Positions 45,871-58,800 are shown, counted from the first letter of the stretch. The stretch is DNA of 64,000 bases from Wenzhouxiangella limi (GCF_010499265.1 NZ_JAAGSC010000043.1:7843-71842), one strand, 5' to 3'. Notes: generated from the sequence alone by a model not told the origin. Translations and numbers: made by a program.

Positions 45871-46557
45871 ATGATTGTGAACTTTTACGACGCCCTGACC
45901 CGGCGCCTGCGCGCCAGCGGCGACTGGGTTGCCCCCCTGGGCCTGCGGTTGCTGCTGGCCTACGAATTCTGGACTGCCGGCTACGGCAAATTCAAAGTCG
46001 GCACCGAAGCCCCCACCTGGTTTGCCAACCAGGACTTCGTGTTTCCGTTCGGTCTGCTGTCGGCGAACATGAACTGGGTGATGGTGACCTGGGGTGAAAT
46101 GCTGGCCGCACTGGCCGTGCTGCTGGGCCTGTTTACCCGGTTTTTCGCCTTTTCGCTGCTGGTGATTACCGTGGTGGCCATCGCGGCCATGCACTGGCCT
46201 GCTTCCTGGGACAGCCTCGGCCAGCTCTGGGAAGGCTATTCGGTCTCGCGGGTGATGGACGACGGCGAGTTTCGCGGCAATTTCCGCATTCCCTTCCTCT
46301 TTCTGGCCATGATCCTGCCGCTGGTGTTCTGGGGTGCTGGCAAGCTCAGCCTCGATCATCTGCTGGTCTCGCTTTCGGGACGCCAGGGCCAGTTTCTTGA
46401 ACGCGAGCCGGATCGGGTGGCCTTCGGGCTGGCGACGCTGATTTTTGGTTTGATGGCCATTTTCCTGATCCCGGCCTGGGGTATCGTGCTGCTGTTGCTC
46501 AGCGCCGGACTGCTGGGGTATACCGGATATGGCTGGTATGCCGCGCAGAGGGCCTGA
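45871..46557 (+). CDS. DoxX-family membrane protein of the hvf cluster
   Basis: 228 residues, with six or seven hydrophobic helices. The first part has the DoxX core: LGLRLLLAYEFWTAGYGKF, TWGEMLAALAVLLGLFTRF and VVAIAAMHWPASW, with a GKFK loop. It is longer than typical DoxX (about 150) because two extra helices follow a charged cytoplasmic loop. DoxX proteins occur in quinone-linked or thiol-redox complexes, and one is normally encoded next to HvfA-C or bufferin genes. AAGGAG precedes ATG 45871 by eight bases, embedded in the inverted repeat. Confidence 0.88.
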   Translation: MIVNFYDALTRRLRASGDWVAPLGLRLLLAYEFWTAGYGKFKVGTEAPTWFANQDFVFPFGLLSANMNWVMVTWGEMLAALAVLLGLFTRFFAFSLLVITVVAIAAMHWPASWDSLGQLWEGYSVSRVMDDGEFRGNFRIPFLFLAMILPLVFWGAGKLSLDHLLVSLSGRQGQFLEREPDRVAFGLATLIFGLMAIFLIPAWGIVLLLLSAGLLGYTGYGWYAAQRA

Positions 46558-46638
46558 GCCGTGATGAGGGAGTCCGCCAGTAGCGGCACCGTCCCGGCCT
46601 GTTTGCTGGGGTCGGATCGCCGTAGAGGAGAGCAGGTC

Positions 46639-47274
46639 ATGTCCAGCGAATCCGCCAGAGCCCGGATCTGGGTCGTTGACGACGACCACGCGGTGCGCGA
46701 GGCGATCGGTTTCATGCTCGACAGTCACCAGATCGACTACCGGTTGTTCGATTCGGCCGAAGCCATGCTTGCAGCACTCAAGCCCGCCGATCGGGGTTGT
46801 CTGCTGCTGGACGTGAAAATGCCCGGCATGGACGGACTGGCGCTGCAGACGCGCCTGCACGAAGCGGGTATCACGATGCCGGTGGTGTTCATTTCCGGGC
46901 ACGGAGATATCCGAACCGCCGTGCGCGCCGTTCAGGCCGGGGCACTGGACTTTCTTGAAAAACCGTTCGATGCCGAACTGCTGCTTGAAAAGCTTGACAA
47001 CGCCCTGGAGATCGATCGCGCCGGGCAGGCCGAGCTGGCGGCGCTTGCCGACGTCGAGCAGCGCCTGGCCAGACTGACACCGCGCGAGCGGGAAGTCATG
47101 GAAGGCATGCTGGAAGGCAAGCTCAATAAGCTGATCGCGGCGGATCTCGATATCAGCGTGCGCACCGTGGAGATCCATCGCGCCAACGTGCTCGACAAGC
47201 TGGAGGCCCGCAACGGATCAGACCTGGTGCGCGTGGTACTTTCCAGCCAAAGCTACCGCGACTGGTTGCTCTGA
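46639..47274 (+). CDS. FixJ/NarL-type response regulator
   Basis: 211 residues. Receiver domain 8-125 with acidic pocket DDD (14-16), phospho-acceptor Asp58 in LLLDVKMPG, switch Ser in FISGH and Lys in LEKPF. The LuxR-type helix-turn-helix (about 140-205) has LTPREREVMEGMLEG and ISVRTVEIHRANVLDKL. The linker and receiver resemble the FixJ/TodT group. No sensor kinase is adjacent. GAGGAG lies before ATG 46639. It follows the DoxX gene on the same strand by 81 bases and may regulate or be co-transcribed with the hvf genes. Confidence 0.9.
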   Translation: MSSESARARIWVVDDDHAVREAIGFMLDSHQIDYRLFDSAEAMLAALKPADRGCLLLDVKMPGMDGLALQTRLHEAGITMPVVFISGHGDIRTAVRAVQAGALDFLEKPFDAELLLEKLDNALEIDRAGQAELAALADVEQRLARLTPREREVMEGMLEGKLNKLIAADLDISVRTVEIHRANVLDKLEARNGSDLVRVVLSSQSYRDWLL

Positions 47275-47296
47275 GGTCGTCCGACGCCTTGCTCGC

Positions 47297-47881
47297 TTAC
47301 GGTAGCGTGCTCAACGGGATGGTGATAATGGGCAGCCCAAGCGCGTCGGTTCGCCGGCGCGCGCGCAGGGTCTCGTCGGCGCGGACCCGGTCCAGGTAGT
47401 AGTACAGCTCGGCCACGCCGTGGAACTGCTCGAGCGTGACCAGGTTGAGCCGGGTCGCCTCGTCCAGGCCGGGAACGAAGCCCAGCGGGAGGAAAAAGCC
47501 CCGGTGGCCCTGGTCGGTCCCCAGCGAGGTGTAAAACACCGTCAGCACATGATCGGCTGGCACGAGCGCCGGAACCACTTCAATGTCGAAACGCGCGCGA
47601 AGTTCCATGGCCAGACGCTGATCGGCGTAGCTTTGCAGTTCCTCATCGCCGAGGAAATGCGAGTCGATCCGCAAACGCTTTCCGGACAGTGGGGTGAAGT
47701 CGCTTGTCGGCAGGGCGCCGGCCAGATCGTCGACGGCATAGCTGACCAGGCGCTGGGCGGTGGAGCCGACCAGAGAGTCCTGCGCCTGGCGTGATCCACA
47801 GCCGGCCAGCAGCGCGAGGGCCAGCAGCAGCAACAGAATCCGCGCCAGCGTGACGGGCAGAGGTTCAGGCTTGAAGGTCAT
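47297..47881 (-). CDS. Hypothetical lipoprotein
   Basis: 194 residues. A lipobox LLAGC at Cys28 after a long hydrophobic stretch marks an exported lipoprotein, with Gly-Ser after the cysteine. The mature part has no domain I recognise; it contains SGKRLRIDSHFLGDEELQ and a Leu-rich C-terminus. I start at ATG 47881; an in-frame extension to 47932 adds 17 residues ahead of the signal peptide. It diverges from leuS with 80 bases between. Confidence 0.7.
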   Translation of the reverse strand: MTFKPEPLPVTLARILLLLLALALLAGCGSRQAQDSLVGSTAQRLVSYAVDDLAGALPTSDFTPLSGKRLRIDSHFLGDEELQSYADQRLAMELRARFDIEVVPALVPADHVLTVFYTSLGTDQGHRGFFLPLGFVPGLDEATRLNLVTLEQFHGVAELYYYLDRVRADETLRARRRTDALGLPIITIPLSTLP

Positions 47882-47895
47882 GCCCGGCATGCTAG

Positions 47896-50564
<2,669 letters not shown>

Positions 50565-50565
<1 letters not shown>

Positions 50566-51068
50566 TGCGCAGGGCTGCATTCGCCTGGAGTTCGGCCGGT
50601 CTGGCGATCCTGCTGCTGGCAGGATGCGGCTTTCAGCTGCGCGGAGAGGCTCGCCTGCCCGAGGCCATGGCCCGCACCTGGCTTGTCGTGCCCGACGCCA
50701 ACAGCGCGTTCGCGCGCGAGCTGGCGCTGCGCCTGCAGGCAGATGGCGTGGAATTGAGCGAGGGACAGGACAGCGCCAGCGCGGTTCTGCGTATTCATTC
50801 GGAGCGAATGCGCAGCGAACCACTGACGATTTCCGGCCAGGCCCGGGTGCGCGAGTTCCTGCTGGTTTTCGAGCTTGACTTCGAGTTGCGCAACGCCGAC
50901 GACGAACCGCTGATCGGGCGCGAGACCCTGCGCCTGAGCCGCGAATACAGCTTCGATGAGCAGGCCATCCTGGCCGCCTCGCGCGAGGAAGAGTTTTTGC
51001 GCGCCGATCTGCGCCGGTCCATGGCCGCGCAGGTGATCCGCCGCCTGGAAGCTGTGCCCGCGCCATGA
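50565..51068 (+). CDS. lptE: LPS-assembly lipoprotein LptE
   Basis: 167 residues. Lipobox LLAGC (Cys21) after a short signal. GFQLRGEARLPEAMA is the conserved LptE start and REFLLVFELDFELR the core strand. LptE plugs the LptD barrel in the outer membrane to insert LPS. ATG overlaps the leuS stop (TGATG), and the stop overlaps holA. leuS-lptE-holA is a conserved gammaproteobacterial order. Confidence 0.9.
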
Positions 51069-52087
51069 AGCTCTTCCCCGATCGTCTGCCTGATCGCCTG
51101 ACACGGGGGCTGGATCGGGTCTACCTGATTGCCGGGCCCGAACACCTTTTGGTCGAAGAGGCCTGCGATGCCGTGCGGGCCGCTGCCCGTGTCGCCGGTA
51201 TCGACGAGCGAGTGGTTCTCGAAGCCGATGCGCGCTTTGACTGGGGACGCTTGAGTGCCGCCACCGAGACCCTGTCTCTGTTTGCCAGCCGGCGTCTGGT
51301 CGAGGTGCGCTTAGCCTCCGGCAAGCCGGGCCGCGAGGGTGGCGCGGCTTTGCGGGAATGGATCGGGCAGGACGGCGACGATGTGTTGCTGGTCAAGTGC
51401 AACGCCTGGGACATGAGTCAGGAGAGGAGTGCCTGGGCGAAGGCGCTGGAAGGTGCCGGGGTTTACCTCCCGTGCTGGGCGGTCAAGGCCGGCCAGTTAC
51501 CGGACTGGATCAGCCGTCGGCTGGCTTCGCGCGGCCTGCGCGCCGACCGCGCGGCCTGCCGCTTTCTGGCCGAGCGTCTGGAAGGCAACCTGCTCGCCGC
51601 GGCCCAGGAAATCGAGCGCCTGGCGCTGCTCTACGGTGAGGGTAGCCACCTGGGTCTGGACGAGCTGCGCGCAGCGGTCGCCGACAGCGCGCGCTTCGAC
51701 AGCTTTCGCCTGGTCGAGCTGGTGCTGACCGGGCAGGCCGGGTCAGCGGTTCGCTGCGTGCGCGGCCTGCGTGAAACCGACACACCGATGCCGATGATTC
51801 TGTCTGCGCTGGCGCGCGAACTGCAAAATCTGGCCGCCTTTCAGCAGCGTCGCCCGGCGATAGGCGAGGCCGCCGCGTTCAAAGAGCTGGAGGTCTGGCG
51901 CGCCCGGCAGGCGCCGATGGCCGCGGCGGCGCGCCGGCTGGATCCGGCTGCGGTTCGCTCAGCGGTCGCCCGGCTGTCGGATCTGGACCGGATGGCCAAG
52001 TCCAACGAGAGCCACGCTTTCTGGGTTGCCCTGGAAAGGCTGTGCGTGGAAGTGGCCGGCACGGAGCCAGGACGGCATGCCGCCTAG
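51065..52087 (+). CDS. holA: DNA polymerase III subunit delta
   Basis: 340 residues. Clamp-loader subunit that opens the beta clamp. RVYLIAGPEHLLVEEACDAV is the N-terminal signature, and the helical domain has RDWGR-like FDWGRL, FASRRLVEVRLASGKPG and GNLLAAAQEIERLAL. Overlaps lptE by four bases and nadD by eleven. Confidence 0.92.
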   Translation: MKLFPDRLPDRLTRGLDRVYLIAGPEHLLVEEACDAVRAAARVAGIDERVVLEADARFDWGRLSAATETLSLFASRRLVEVRLASGKPGREGGAALREWIGQDGDDVLLVKCNAWDMSQERSAWAKALEGAGVYLPCWAVKAGQLPDWISRRLASRGLRADRAACRFLAERLEGNLLAAAQEIERLALLYGEGSHLGLDELRAAVADSARFDSFRLVELVLTGQAGSAVRCVRGLRETDTPMPMILSALARELQNLAAFQQRRPAIGEAAAFKELEVWRARQAPMAAAARRLDPAAVRSAVARLSDLDRMAKSNESHAFWVALERLCVEVAGTEPGRHAA

Positions 52088-52757
52088 CCGAAAGCGCATA
52101 CGCAACCGCGCGGTCGCCATTTTCGGCGGTACCTTCGACCCCGTTCACTACGGACACCTGCGCGCGGCCGCCGAGATTTCCGAGCGACTCAAGGTCAGCG
52201 ATTTCCGCCTGGTGCCGGCCGGTCGTCCGCCGCATCGTGAGGGCACCTGGGCCGAAGCTTTCCATCGACTGGCCATGCTGGAACTGGCGGTCGCGTCCTA
52301 CCCAGACCTGCATGTCGACGCCCGCGAGGTGCTGCGCACCGGGCCGTCGTTCATGGTCGATACGCTGGCCAGCGTGCGTACGGAAGTCCCCGATGTGCCG
52401 CTTCTGCTGTGCGTCGGCCAGGACGCGGCCAATCATCTCGACCGCTGGGATCGCTGGCAGCGCCTGCTCGATCTGGCCCATCTGGTGGTCATGACCCGTC
52501 CCCGCAGCGAACCGGCCTATCCCGACCAACTGGCCGAACTGCTCGAGCAGCGCCGGGTGGGTCGGGCGCGCGACCTGATGGACTCGCCATGCGGGCTGGT
52601 CTGTCACGTCGAGGTAACCCAGCTGGCAATCTCGTCGACCGATATCCGCAACCAGCTCAGGCATGGCTGGAATCCGCGCTTCCTGCTGCCGGCGACCGTG
52701 CTGTCCTACATCCGCAAGCACGAACTCTACGGGGCCGGTCCGGCGGGCGGTGGATGA
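52077..52757 (+). CDS. nadD: Nicotinate-mononucleotide adenylyltransferase
   Basis: 226 residues. The nucleotidyltransferase motif GGTFDPVHYGH (17-27) and the C-terminal ISSTDIR make the ATP site. It joins AMP to nicotinate mononucleotide in NAD synthesis. The gene starts inside the end of holA, and its stop overlaps the next ATG, so it is tightly coupled. RPPHRE and LCVGQDAAN also match the family. Confidence 0.93.
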   Translation: MPPSRKRIRNRAVAIFGGTFDPVHYGHLRAAAEISERLKVSDFRLVPAGRPPHREGTWAEAFHRLAMLELAVASYPDLHVDAREVLRTGPSFMVDTLASVRTEVPDVPLLLCVGQDAANHLDRWDRWQRLLDLAHLVVMTRPRSEPAYPDQLAELLEQRRVGRARDLMDSPCGLVCHVEVTQLAISSTDIRNQLRHGWNPRFLLPATVLSYIRKHELYGAGPAGGG

Positions 52758-53188
52758 AACGTTGCTCGCAACGGGGTAAACTGAGACTTCAACTCAACCA
52801 CTACCGATCATCCTCCTTGAAGTCACATCCCGTTTCGGACTCCCGTCAGCTTTGCGACCTGGCCGTCGCTTCCCTGGAAGACAGCAAGGCTGAAGCCATT
52901 CAGGTCATCGACCTGACCGATCGCTCCACCTTCGCCGACTACATGATTGTTGCCAGCGGCAGCTCCACCCGCCAGGTCAAGGCGATGGCCGACCGGCTCG
53001 TCCAGCGCGCCAAGGCCGCAGACCAGGCCCCGCTCGGGGTCGAAGGCGACCGCGAGGCCGAGTGGGTGCTGGTGGACCTGGCCGATGTCGTGGTTCACCT
53101 GATGCTGCCGCAGACCCGCGCGTTCTACAATCTCGAGAAGCTTTGGTCTACGGCGCTGCCGGCGCACTCGTCTTCCGCTCAGGCCTGA
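52754..53188 (+). CDS. rsfS: Ribosomal silencing factor RsfS
   Basis: About 144 residues, the RsfS/Iojap domain: EAIQVIDLTDRSTFADYMIVASG, STRQVKAMADRL, GVEGDREAEWVLVDLADVVVHLM and a C-terminal YNLEKLW. It binds uL14 to block 70S formation in starvation. The start is uncertain. ATG 52754 overlaps nadD but gives about 20 extra residues; TTG 52817 is nearer the usual length. It sits between nadD and rlmH, the standard order. Confidence 0.9.
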   Translation: MKRCSQRGKLRLQLNHYRSSSLKSHPVSDSRQLCDLAVASLEDSKAEAIQVIDLTDRSTFADYMIVASGSSTRQVKAMADRLVQRAKAADQAPLGVEGDREAEWVLVDLADVVVHLMLPQTRAFYNLEKLWSTALPAHSSSAQA

Positions 53189-53207
53189 TGAAGCCTGGGC
53201 GGTCGCC

Positions 53208-53669
53208 ATGAAGCTGGTGGTGGCAGCCGTCGGCCAGCGCATGCCGGACTGGATCAAGGCCGGATGGAACGAATACGCTCGGCGATTCCCGCCGCATCTG
53301 GCGCTGGAACTGGTTGAAGTGCCGGCAGCCGGCCGTGCCGGGGCCGGGCGCGCGCGCGAGCTGGAATCCGAAAGGCTCGGGGCCCGGGTGCCGGCACAGG
53401 CCGCGCGGGTGGCGCTCCACGGGTCACGTCAGGGCTGGTCGACCGAGGAACTGGCCGAGCGCCTGGCCGGCTGGCTGCAGGAAGGTGATCCGGTCTGGTT
53501 TTTTATCGGCGGCGCAGAAGGGCTGGCGCCGGACTTGCGCAGCACCTGTCGCGTTCGCTGGTCGCTGGGCCCGGCGGTCTATCCGCACATGCTGGTGCGG
53601 GTCATCGTGGCCGAGCAACTGTACCGGGCCAATAGCCTGCTCAGCGGTCATCCCTACCACCGTGGTTGA
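53208..53669 (+). CDS. rlmH: 23S rRNA (pseudouridine1915-N3)-methyltransferase RlmH
   Basis: 153 residues, SPOUT methyltransferase: KLVVAAVGQRMPDWI start, FFIGGAEGL (SAM loop of the knot), SLGPAVYPHMLVRVIVAEQLYRA near the end. It methylates pseudouridine 1915 of helix 69. The stop overlaps the start of maf, and the gene follows rsfS by 19 bases. Confidence 0.95.
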   Translation: MKLVVAAVGQRMPDWIKAGWNEYARRFPPHLALELVEVPAAGRAGAGRARELESERLGARVPAQAARVALHGSRQGWSTEELAERLAGWLQEGDPVWFFIGGAEGLAPDLRSTCRVRWSLGPAVYPHMLVRVIVAEQLYRANSLLSGHPYHRG

Positions 53670-54240
53670 GCGTTCTCTGATTCTGGCCTCGGCTTCGCCC
53701 CGTCGGCGCGAGTTGCTCGATCGCTGCGGCGTGCCTTTCACGGTGGTGGCGTCGGCAATCGATGAGAGCGTGGAGGGCGATGAAGCGCCTGCCGATTATG
53801 TGCTTCGTGTGGCCCGTGCCAAGGCGGTTGCCGTGCATCGCCGGCATGCCGGCAGTTTCGTGCTTGGCGCGGACACCAGCGTGGTGGCGGCGGGCCGGAT
53901 CCTCGGCAAGCCTGCCGACGCCGACCAGGCGCGGGACATGCTGCGCCAGCTTTCCGGGCGATGCCACGAGGTGATTTCGGCGGTGGTGCTGCTGAGTCCC
54001 GACGGCCGCAAAACGGAGCGGCTGAGCATCACGCAGGTCGAGTTCGGTCTTGTGCACGAGGCCTGGATTGATGCTTATGTGGCGACCGGCGACTGCATGG
54101 ACAAGGCGGGCGCCTACGGCATTCAGAATCAGGCCGGACTGTGGATTCGTCGGCTGACGGGCAGCTATACCGGCGTCGTGGGGTTGCCGCTGTTCGAAAC
54201 CGCGCAACTGCTGCGCGAGGCCGGTCTGGTGGAGTTCTGA
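53662..54240 (+). CDS. maf: Maf-family nucleotide pyrophosphatase (YhdE-type)
   Basis: 192 residues. Maf motifs SASPRRRELL, FVLGADTSVV (metal site), and a DKAGAYGIQ-SYTGVVGLPLFET end typical of the dTTP/UTP-specific YhdE branch rather than YceF. It hydrolyses non-canonical or excess nucleoside triphosphates. GTG 53662 overlaps rlmH by eight bases. Here it precedes rng, as is common. Confidence 0.92.
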   Translation: MVERSLILASASPRRRELLDRCGVPFTVVASAIDESVEGDEAPADYVLRVARAKAVAVHRRHAGSFVLGADTSVVAAGRILGKPADADQARDMLRQLSGRCHEVISAVVLLSPDGRKTERLSITQVEFGLVHEAWIDAYVATGDCMDKAGAYGIQNQAGLWIRRLTGSYTGVVGLPLFETAQLLREAGLVEF

Positions 54241-54339
54241 AAGCGATGAGCGTGCGCGTTCCCTCGCCCGCCCCGGTGCTATGCTTCGACCTGCCCAGCA
54301 TGAGGAAAGGCGGTTGGACAGCGGCCGCCGAACAAGCCA

Positions 54340-55812
54340 GTGAGCGATGAAATCCTGATCAACGTTACCCCGACCGAAAGCCGGGTCGCGGTGGTGGAAA
54401 ATGGCCTGCTCCAGGAGCTCTACCTGGAGCGTTGCGGCGACGGCGGCTACGTCGGCAACATCTACATGGGTCGAATCGAGCGGGTGTTGCCCGGCATGCA
54501 GGCGGCTTTCGTCAATATCGGTCTGGAACGCACCGCGTTTCTGCACGCCAACGACATCATGCCGCGCCAGCCCGAGCTGACCGAAGCCGGTGAGCCCGTG
54601 GAGATCCCGCCGATTACAGACCTGATTCGCCAGGGCGAGAACGTGCTGGTCCAGGTCATCAAGGATCCGCTGGGCAGCAAGGGCGCCCGGCTGACCACCC
54701 AGTTAAGCATTCCCTCGCGCTACCTCGTCCTGCTGCCGGGGGTGGACAATATTGGCGTGTCGGTGCGCATCGAGGCCGAGGCCGAGCGCGAGCGTCTGCG
54801 CGGGCTCGTTCGCAAGCTGGTCGGCGAGGACAGCAAAGCCGGCTTCATCCTGCGGACCAACGCCGAAGACGTCGACGAGGGGTCTTTGGCGCGCGACCTG
54901 GAGTATCTGCGCCGGCTGTGGAAGCGGATCGACGCCGGCATGCAGGGCGCCGAAGCCGGCCAGTGCGTTTACGAGGATCTTTCCCTGCCGTTTCGGTCGC
55001 TGCGCGATCTGATGCATGCCGGCGTGGAGAAGGTGCGCATCGACGTTGCCGCCAGCGTGCGCGAGGCGCAGACGTTTGCCGGCGAGTTCTTCCCCGACTG
55101 GGTCGATCGAATCGAACTGTACGAGGGGGAGGGGCCGCTGTTCGATCTGTACGGCGTCGAAGACGAGATCGAGCGTGCCTTGAGCCGCACCGTGCCGCTG
55201 AAATCGGGTGGCCACCTGACCATCGACCAGACCGAGGCAATGACGACCGTCGACGTCAACACGGGCGGCTATGTCGGCTTCCGCAACCTCGAAGACACAA
55301 TCTACAAGACTAACCTCGAGGCGGCCCAGGCGATCGCTCGGCAGCTGCGTTTGCGCAACCTCGGCGGCATCATCATCATCGACTTCATCGACATGGAAGA
55401 AGATGACCACCGGCGGCAGGTTCTGCGCACCCTGCAGCGGGCGTTGGAGCGCGATCATGCGCGCACTTCCGTTTCCGAGATCTCCGCGCTCGGTCTGGTG
55501 GAAATGACCCGAAAGCGCACCACAGAAAGTCTCGAACACCGTCTGTGCCAGCCTTGTCCAGCCTGCGGGGGATTGGGCCGGGTCAAGAGCGTTGACACCG
55601 TTTGCTCGGAAATTTTCCGCGAGATTCTCCGGGCGGTGCGCCAGTTCGAGACTGGTGAGCTGCGCGTCATGGCCAGCCCGTCGGTGGTGGAGCGGATCAT
55701 GGAAGACCAGCACCGCACCATCGCCGAGTTGACCGAGCAGCTGCGCACCACCATCTGTTTTCAGCCTGAAGAACAGTACGGCCAGGAACAGTTCGACGTC
55801 GTTTTGCTTTGA
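54340..55812 (+). CDS. rng: Ribonuclease G
   Basis: 490 residues, the RNase E/G core. An S1-like domain (about 35-125) leads into the catalytic region with TVDVNTGGYVG and IIIIDFIDMEEDDHR (Mg-binding Asp residues) and the zinc-link CQPCPACGG. It processes the 5' end of 16S rRNA and decays mRNA. GTG 54340 has no nearby Shine-Dalgarno. The 99-base gap after maf could hold a promoter (TATGCT near 54281). Confidence 0.95.
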   Translation: MSDEILINVTPTESRVAVVENGLLQELYLERCGDGGYVGNIYMGRIERVLPGMQAAFVNIGLERTAFLHANDIMPRQPELTEAGEPVEIPPITDLIRQGENVLVQVIKDPLGSKGARLTTQLSIPSRYLVLLPGVDNIGVSVRIEAEAERERLRGLVRKLVGEDSKAGFILRTNAEDVDEGSLARDLEYLRRLWKRIDAGMQGAEAGQCVYEDLSLPFRSLRDLMHAGVEKVRIDVAASVREAQTFAGEFFPDWVDRIELYEGEGPLFDLYGVEDEIERALSRTVPLKSGGHLTIDQTEAMTTVDVNTGGYVGFRNLEDTIYKTNLEAAQAIARQLRLRNLGGIIIIDFIDMEEDDHRRQVLRTLQRALERDHARTSVSEISALGLVEMTRKRTTESLEHRLCQPCPACGGLGRVKSVDTVCSEIFREILRAVRQFETGELRVMASPSVVERIMEDQHRTIAELTEQLRTTICFQPEEQYGQEQFDVVLL

Positions 55813-58800
55813 CTGAAAGCTCGTCGCCATCTCGCCTTGCGCGCCTGGCAAGACGCCTTCGCGCCCTGGGGCTGACCACGCTGGCCGTCATCATCATTGC
55901 GACGGCGGTGCTGGTCGGCATCGGCCGGACCCTGCTTCCCCATGCCGATCAGCTGCGGCCGTGGCTGGAGCGACAGTTGAGTGAGCGCTTCGGCCAGACC
56001 GTAGAGCTGGAGCAGGTGCAGGCCCAGTGGCCGCGACTGACGCCCAGCCTGACGCTAATCGGTTTGCAGGTCGGCGCCGACCAGGCACAGGGCCTGGGGA
56101 TCGACGCTGCGCGGCTGGAATTCCATCTGCCCAACCTGTTCGATCCCGGGGCCAACCTGATGCGTCTGGTGGTGCTGGGACCGGAGGTGCTTTTCGCGCA
56201 GGACGCAGACGGGCAATGGGGGCTTGAGCTTGCCACCGGCGTGATGATGCGCGGCGGAATGAGCGAGCCCGGCCTGCCCGGCCTGGACGTTCTCCTCCGC
56301 GATGCCCGGCTTCGTGCCAGGCCCCGGATCGGGCCGGAGTTTGCGCTGCTCGTACCCGAGGGGGGGATTCGACGCGACGGGGAGCAGACTCTGCTCTACG
56401 GCAGTTTGCAGGCCGGTCCGGATCGGAGTCGGCGCGATGGCATCCGGTTGCGGCTGCACCATCCGGACGGCCAGTGGCGGGCGGCCGATGGCTGGCTGGG
56501 CATTGAGGGTCTGGCCCTGGCTGACTGGTTGCCGGGGATCGATGCCGGATCGGAGCTGGCGTCGGTCCGCGTGGATCTGGAGAGCTGGCTGCACTGGTCG
56601 GCGGCCGACGATGAACTCCGGGTGGACCTGGACTTCGACCTGCGTCCTGGCGAAGATGCGGCCCCGCTCGCCGGTCAGGCGATGGTGGTGCGAAACGGTC
56701 AGGTTCTGCAGGCGCAAATCGATCGCCTGACGCGGTCCGGCGAGCCGGTTGCCGAAGGGTTGGCGCTGGCTCGCGATCAGCGCCGTTGGGCGCTGGCGGC
56801 CGATGCGCTGGATCTGGGCGGGCTGTACGAGGTTCTGGATCCCTGGCTCGGGTTCCTCGATGGCTGGCCTGAAGCCGTGGACGGTCGAGTTCATGATCTG
56901 ATCTTGGGTCTGGATAGTCCATGGAGCCTGCATGCGGCACAGGGACGGATTGATCAGCTGTCGTTTGCCCTTCCGGATCCGTTTCCCAGTGTCGATTCGG
57001 TCGACCTGCGCTTCGATCGGCTCGGTGATCGGCTGGTCGTCGCACCTTCCGGACAGCCGGTCATCCGCTGGCCCCATCTTCTCCGCGGCGAGGTTGCGCT
57101 CGACGATATTGCCGGACGCGTCGTGCTGGGTCGCGACAGCGTCGAACTGCGCGGTCTGAGCCTCGACAGCGCGGTCGCGGCTGCATCGGCCGACGGCTGG
57201 ATCTACCTCGAGCAGCCACGACCGTTTCTGGACCTGTTCATCCGCGCCGATCGCGTCGGTCCCGTGGACCCGCGCCCCTATCTGCCCCACCGCATCATCC
57301 CGCCACCGGCCATGCGCTGGCTGGACCAGGCGCTGGTCGGGGTCGGAGATGCCCACGGTCACGTCAACCTGCATTTGCGCGCCGGTACCCGCACGCGCGC
57401 TTTGCACCCGGGCTCTTACCAGGCGCATATCGACTTTCGCGATGTTGATCTCGATTACTGGCCTGACTGGCCAAATGCGCGCAAGCTGGGCGGGCAGGTC
57501 GACTTTGTTGGCAGGCGCTTGTCGGGGCGGGTCGAGCAGGGCCGCCTGGGAGAGATTGATGTGGCAGCCCGCGAGGTCCAGATTGCCGATCTGGTGGCAC
57601 CTGAACTGAGTCTGCAACTGACCTCGAACCAGACCGATGCCGGTGATCTTGCGACGACGCTGTCCGAGATTCCTGTCACCGGCTGGCAGGCCGTGCTTGA
57701 GCCCATGCGCTGGTCCGGACCGATGGATCTGGAGGTGGCGCTCAACTTGCCTTTCCGGCGCATGCGTGACTGGACGATCGCCGGCTCGGCCCGACTGGAC
57801 GATGCCAACCTGGAGCTGCCCGTGATCGACGCTCGGCTGGACTCGATCGCGGCAGCCATCGACTTCGACCAGGCCGGGATCGATCCGGTCCGGCTCGAGG
57901 CCGAGCTGGCCGGGCAGCGGCAGGAACTGAACTTGTCGGCCGGTTTCGAGGCGCCGGCCTGGCTGGCGCTGTCGGGCTCGCTCAATCCTGCCGGTCTGAT
58001 GCCGCGAACCGGTTTGCCGGGCGCCCTTGCACAACGCATGACGGGGGCAAGCGATTGGCGATACCGGCTCGAGGGCAATGACGGTGGAGGTCTCCGGATG
58101 ACCCTCGCCGGCGACCTGGACGGTCTCGCCCTGGACTGGCCTGCGCCCTTTGCCAAACCGGCGTCGGTCGCCTGGCCGCTCGAGGCCGAACTGATGGTCG
58201 CGGGTGATGCGCTTGATCTGGGCTTCCGGCTGGATGATCTCGTCTCGGGTCAGGTGGCCGTGGGCGAGAACCACTGGTCGACGGCGCTGGCGTTTGGAGG
58301 ACAGACTGCAACGCTGCCCGCGCCGCCCGGACTGACGGTGTCGGGGCAGGTCGATGCGCTGGCGCTGGATGACTGGTTCGCCTTGCTGGAAGTCCCGGCA
58401 GAAGGCGCGCGACTGGTCGGGCCGTCGCGGCTGGAGGTCGACCTGGCGGCTGAACGGGTCGGTCTGGCCGGCATCAGGACAGGGCCAGCGCGGCTGTCGA
58501 TGAGCCGGGCGGACGACCTCCTGACCATGGCGATGGAAAGTCCCGAGCTGGCTGGCACCCTGAGCGTGCCGATTCGAGCGGCGGCCGGTCGGGCCATCGT
58601 CGCCGACCTGGCTTGGATGCACCTGCCGCCGGGCGTTGATCAGAGGCTTGCGCGGAACTGGGAGGCGCAGTTGCCGGCCGGGCAGACCAGCCGCTTCAGC
58701 CCGGTGGGCCTGCCACCGTTTTCGGTGGTGGTCGAGGAGTTGCGTCGGGGAGATCTTGAGCTCGGCCGCCTGCGTCTCGAAGCCCACCCGGTCGCGGATG

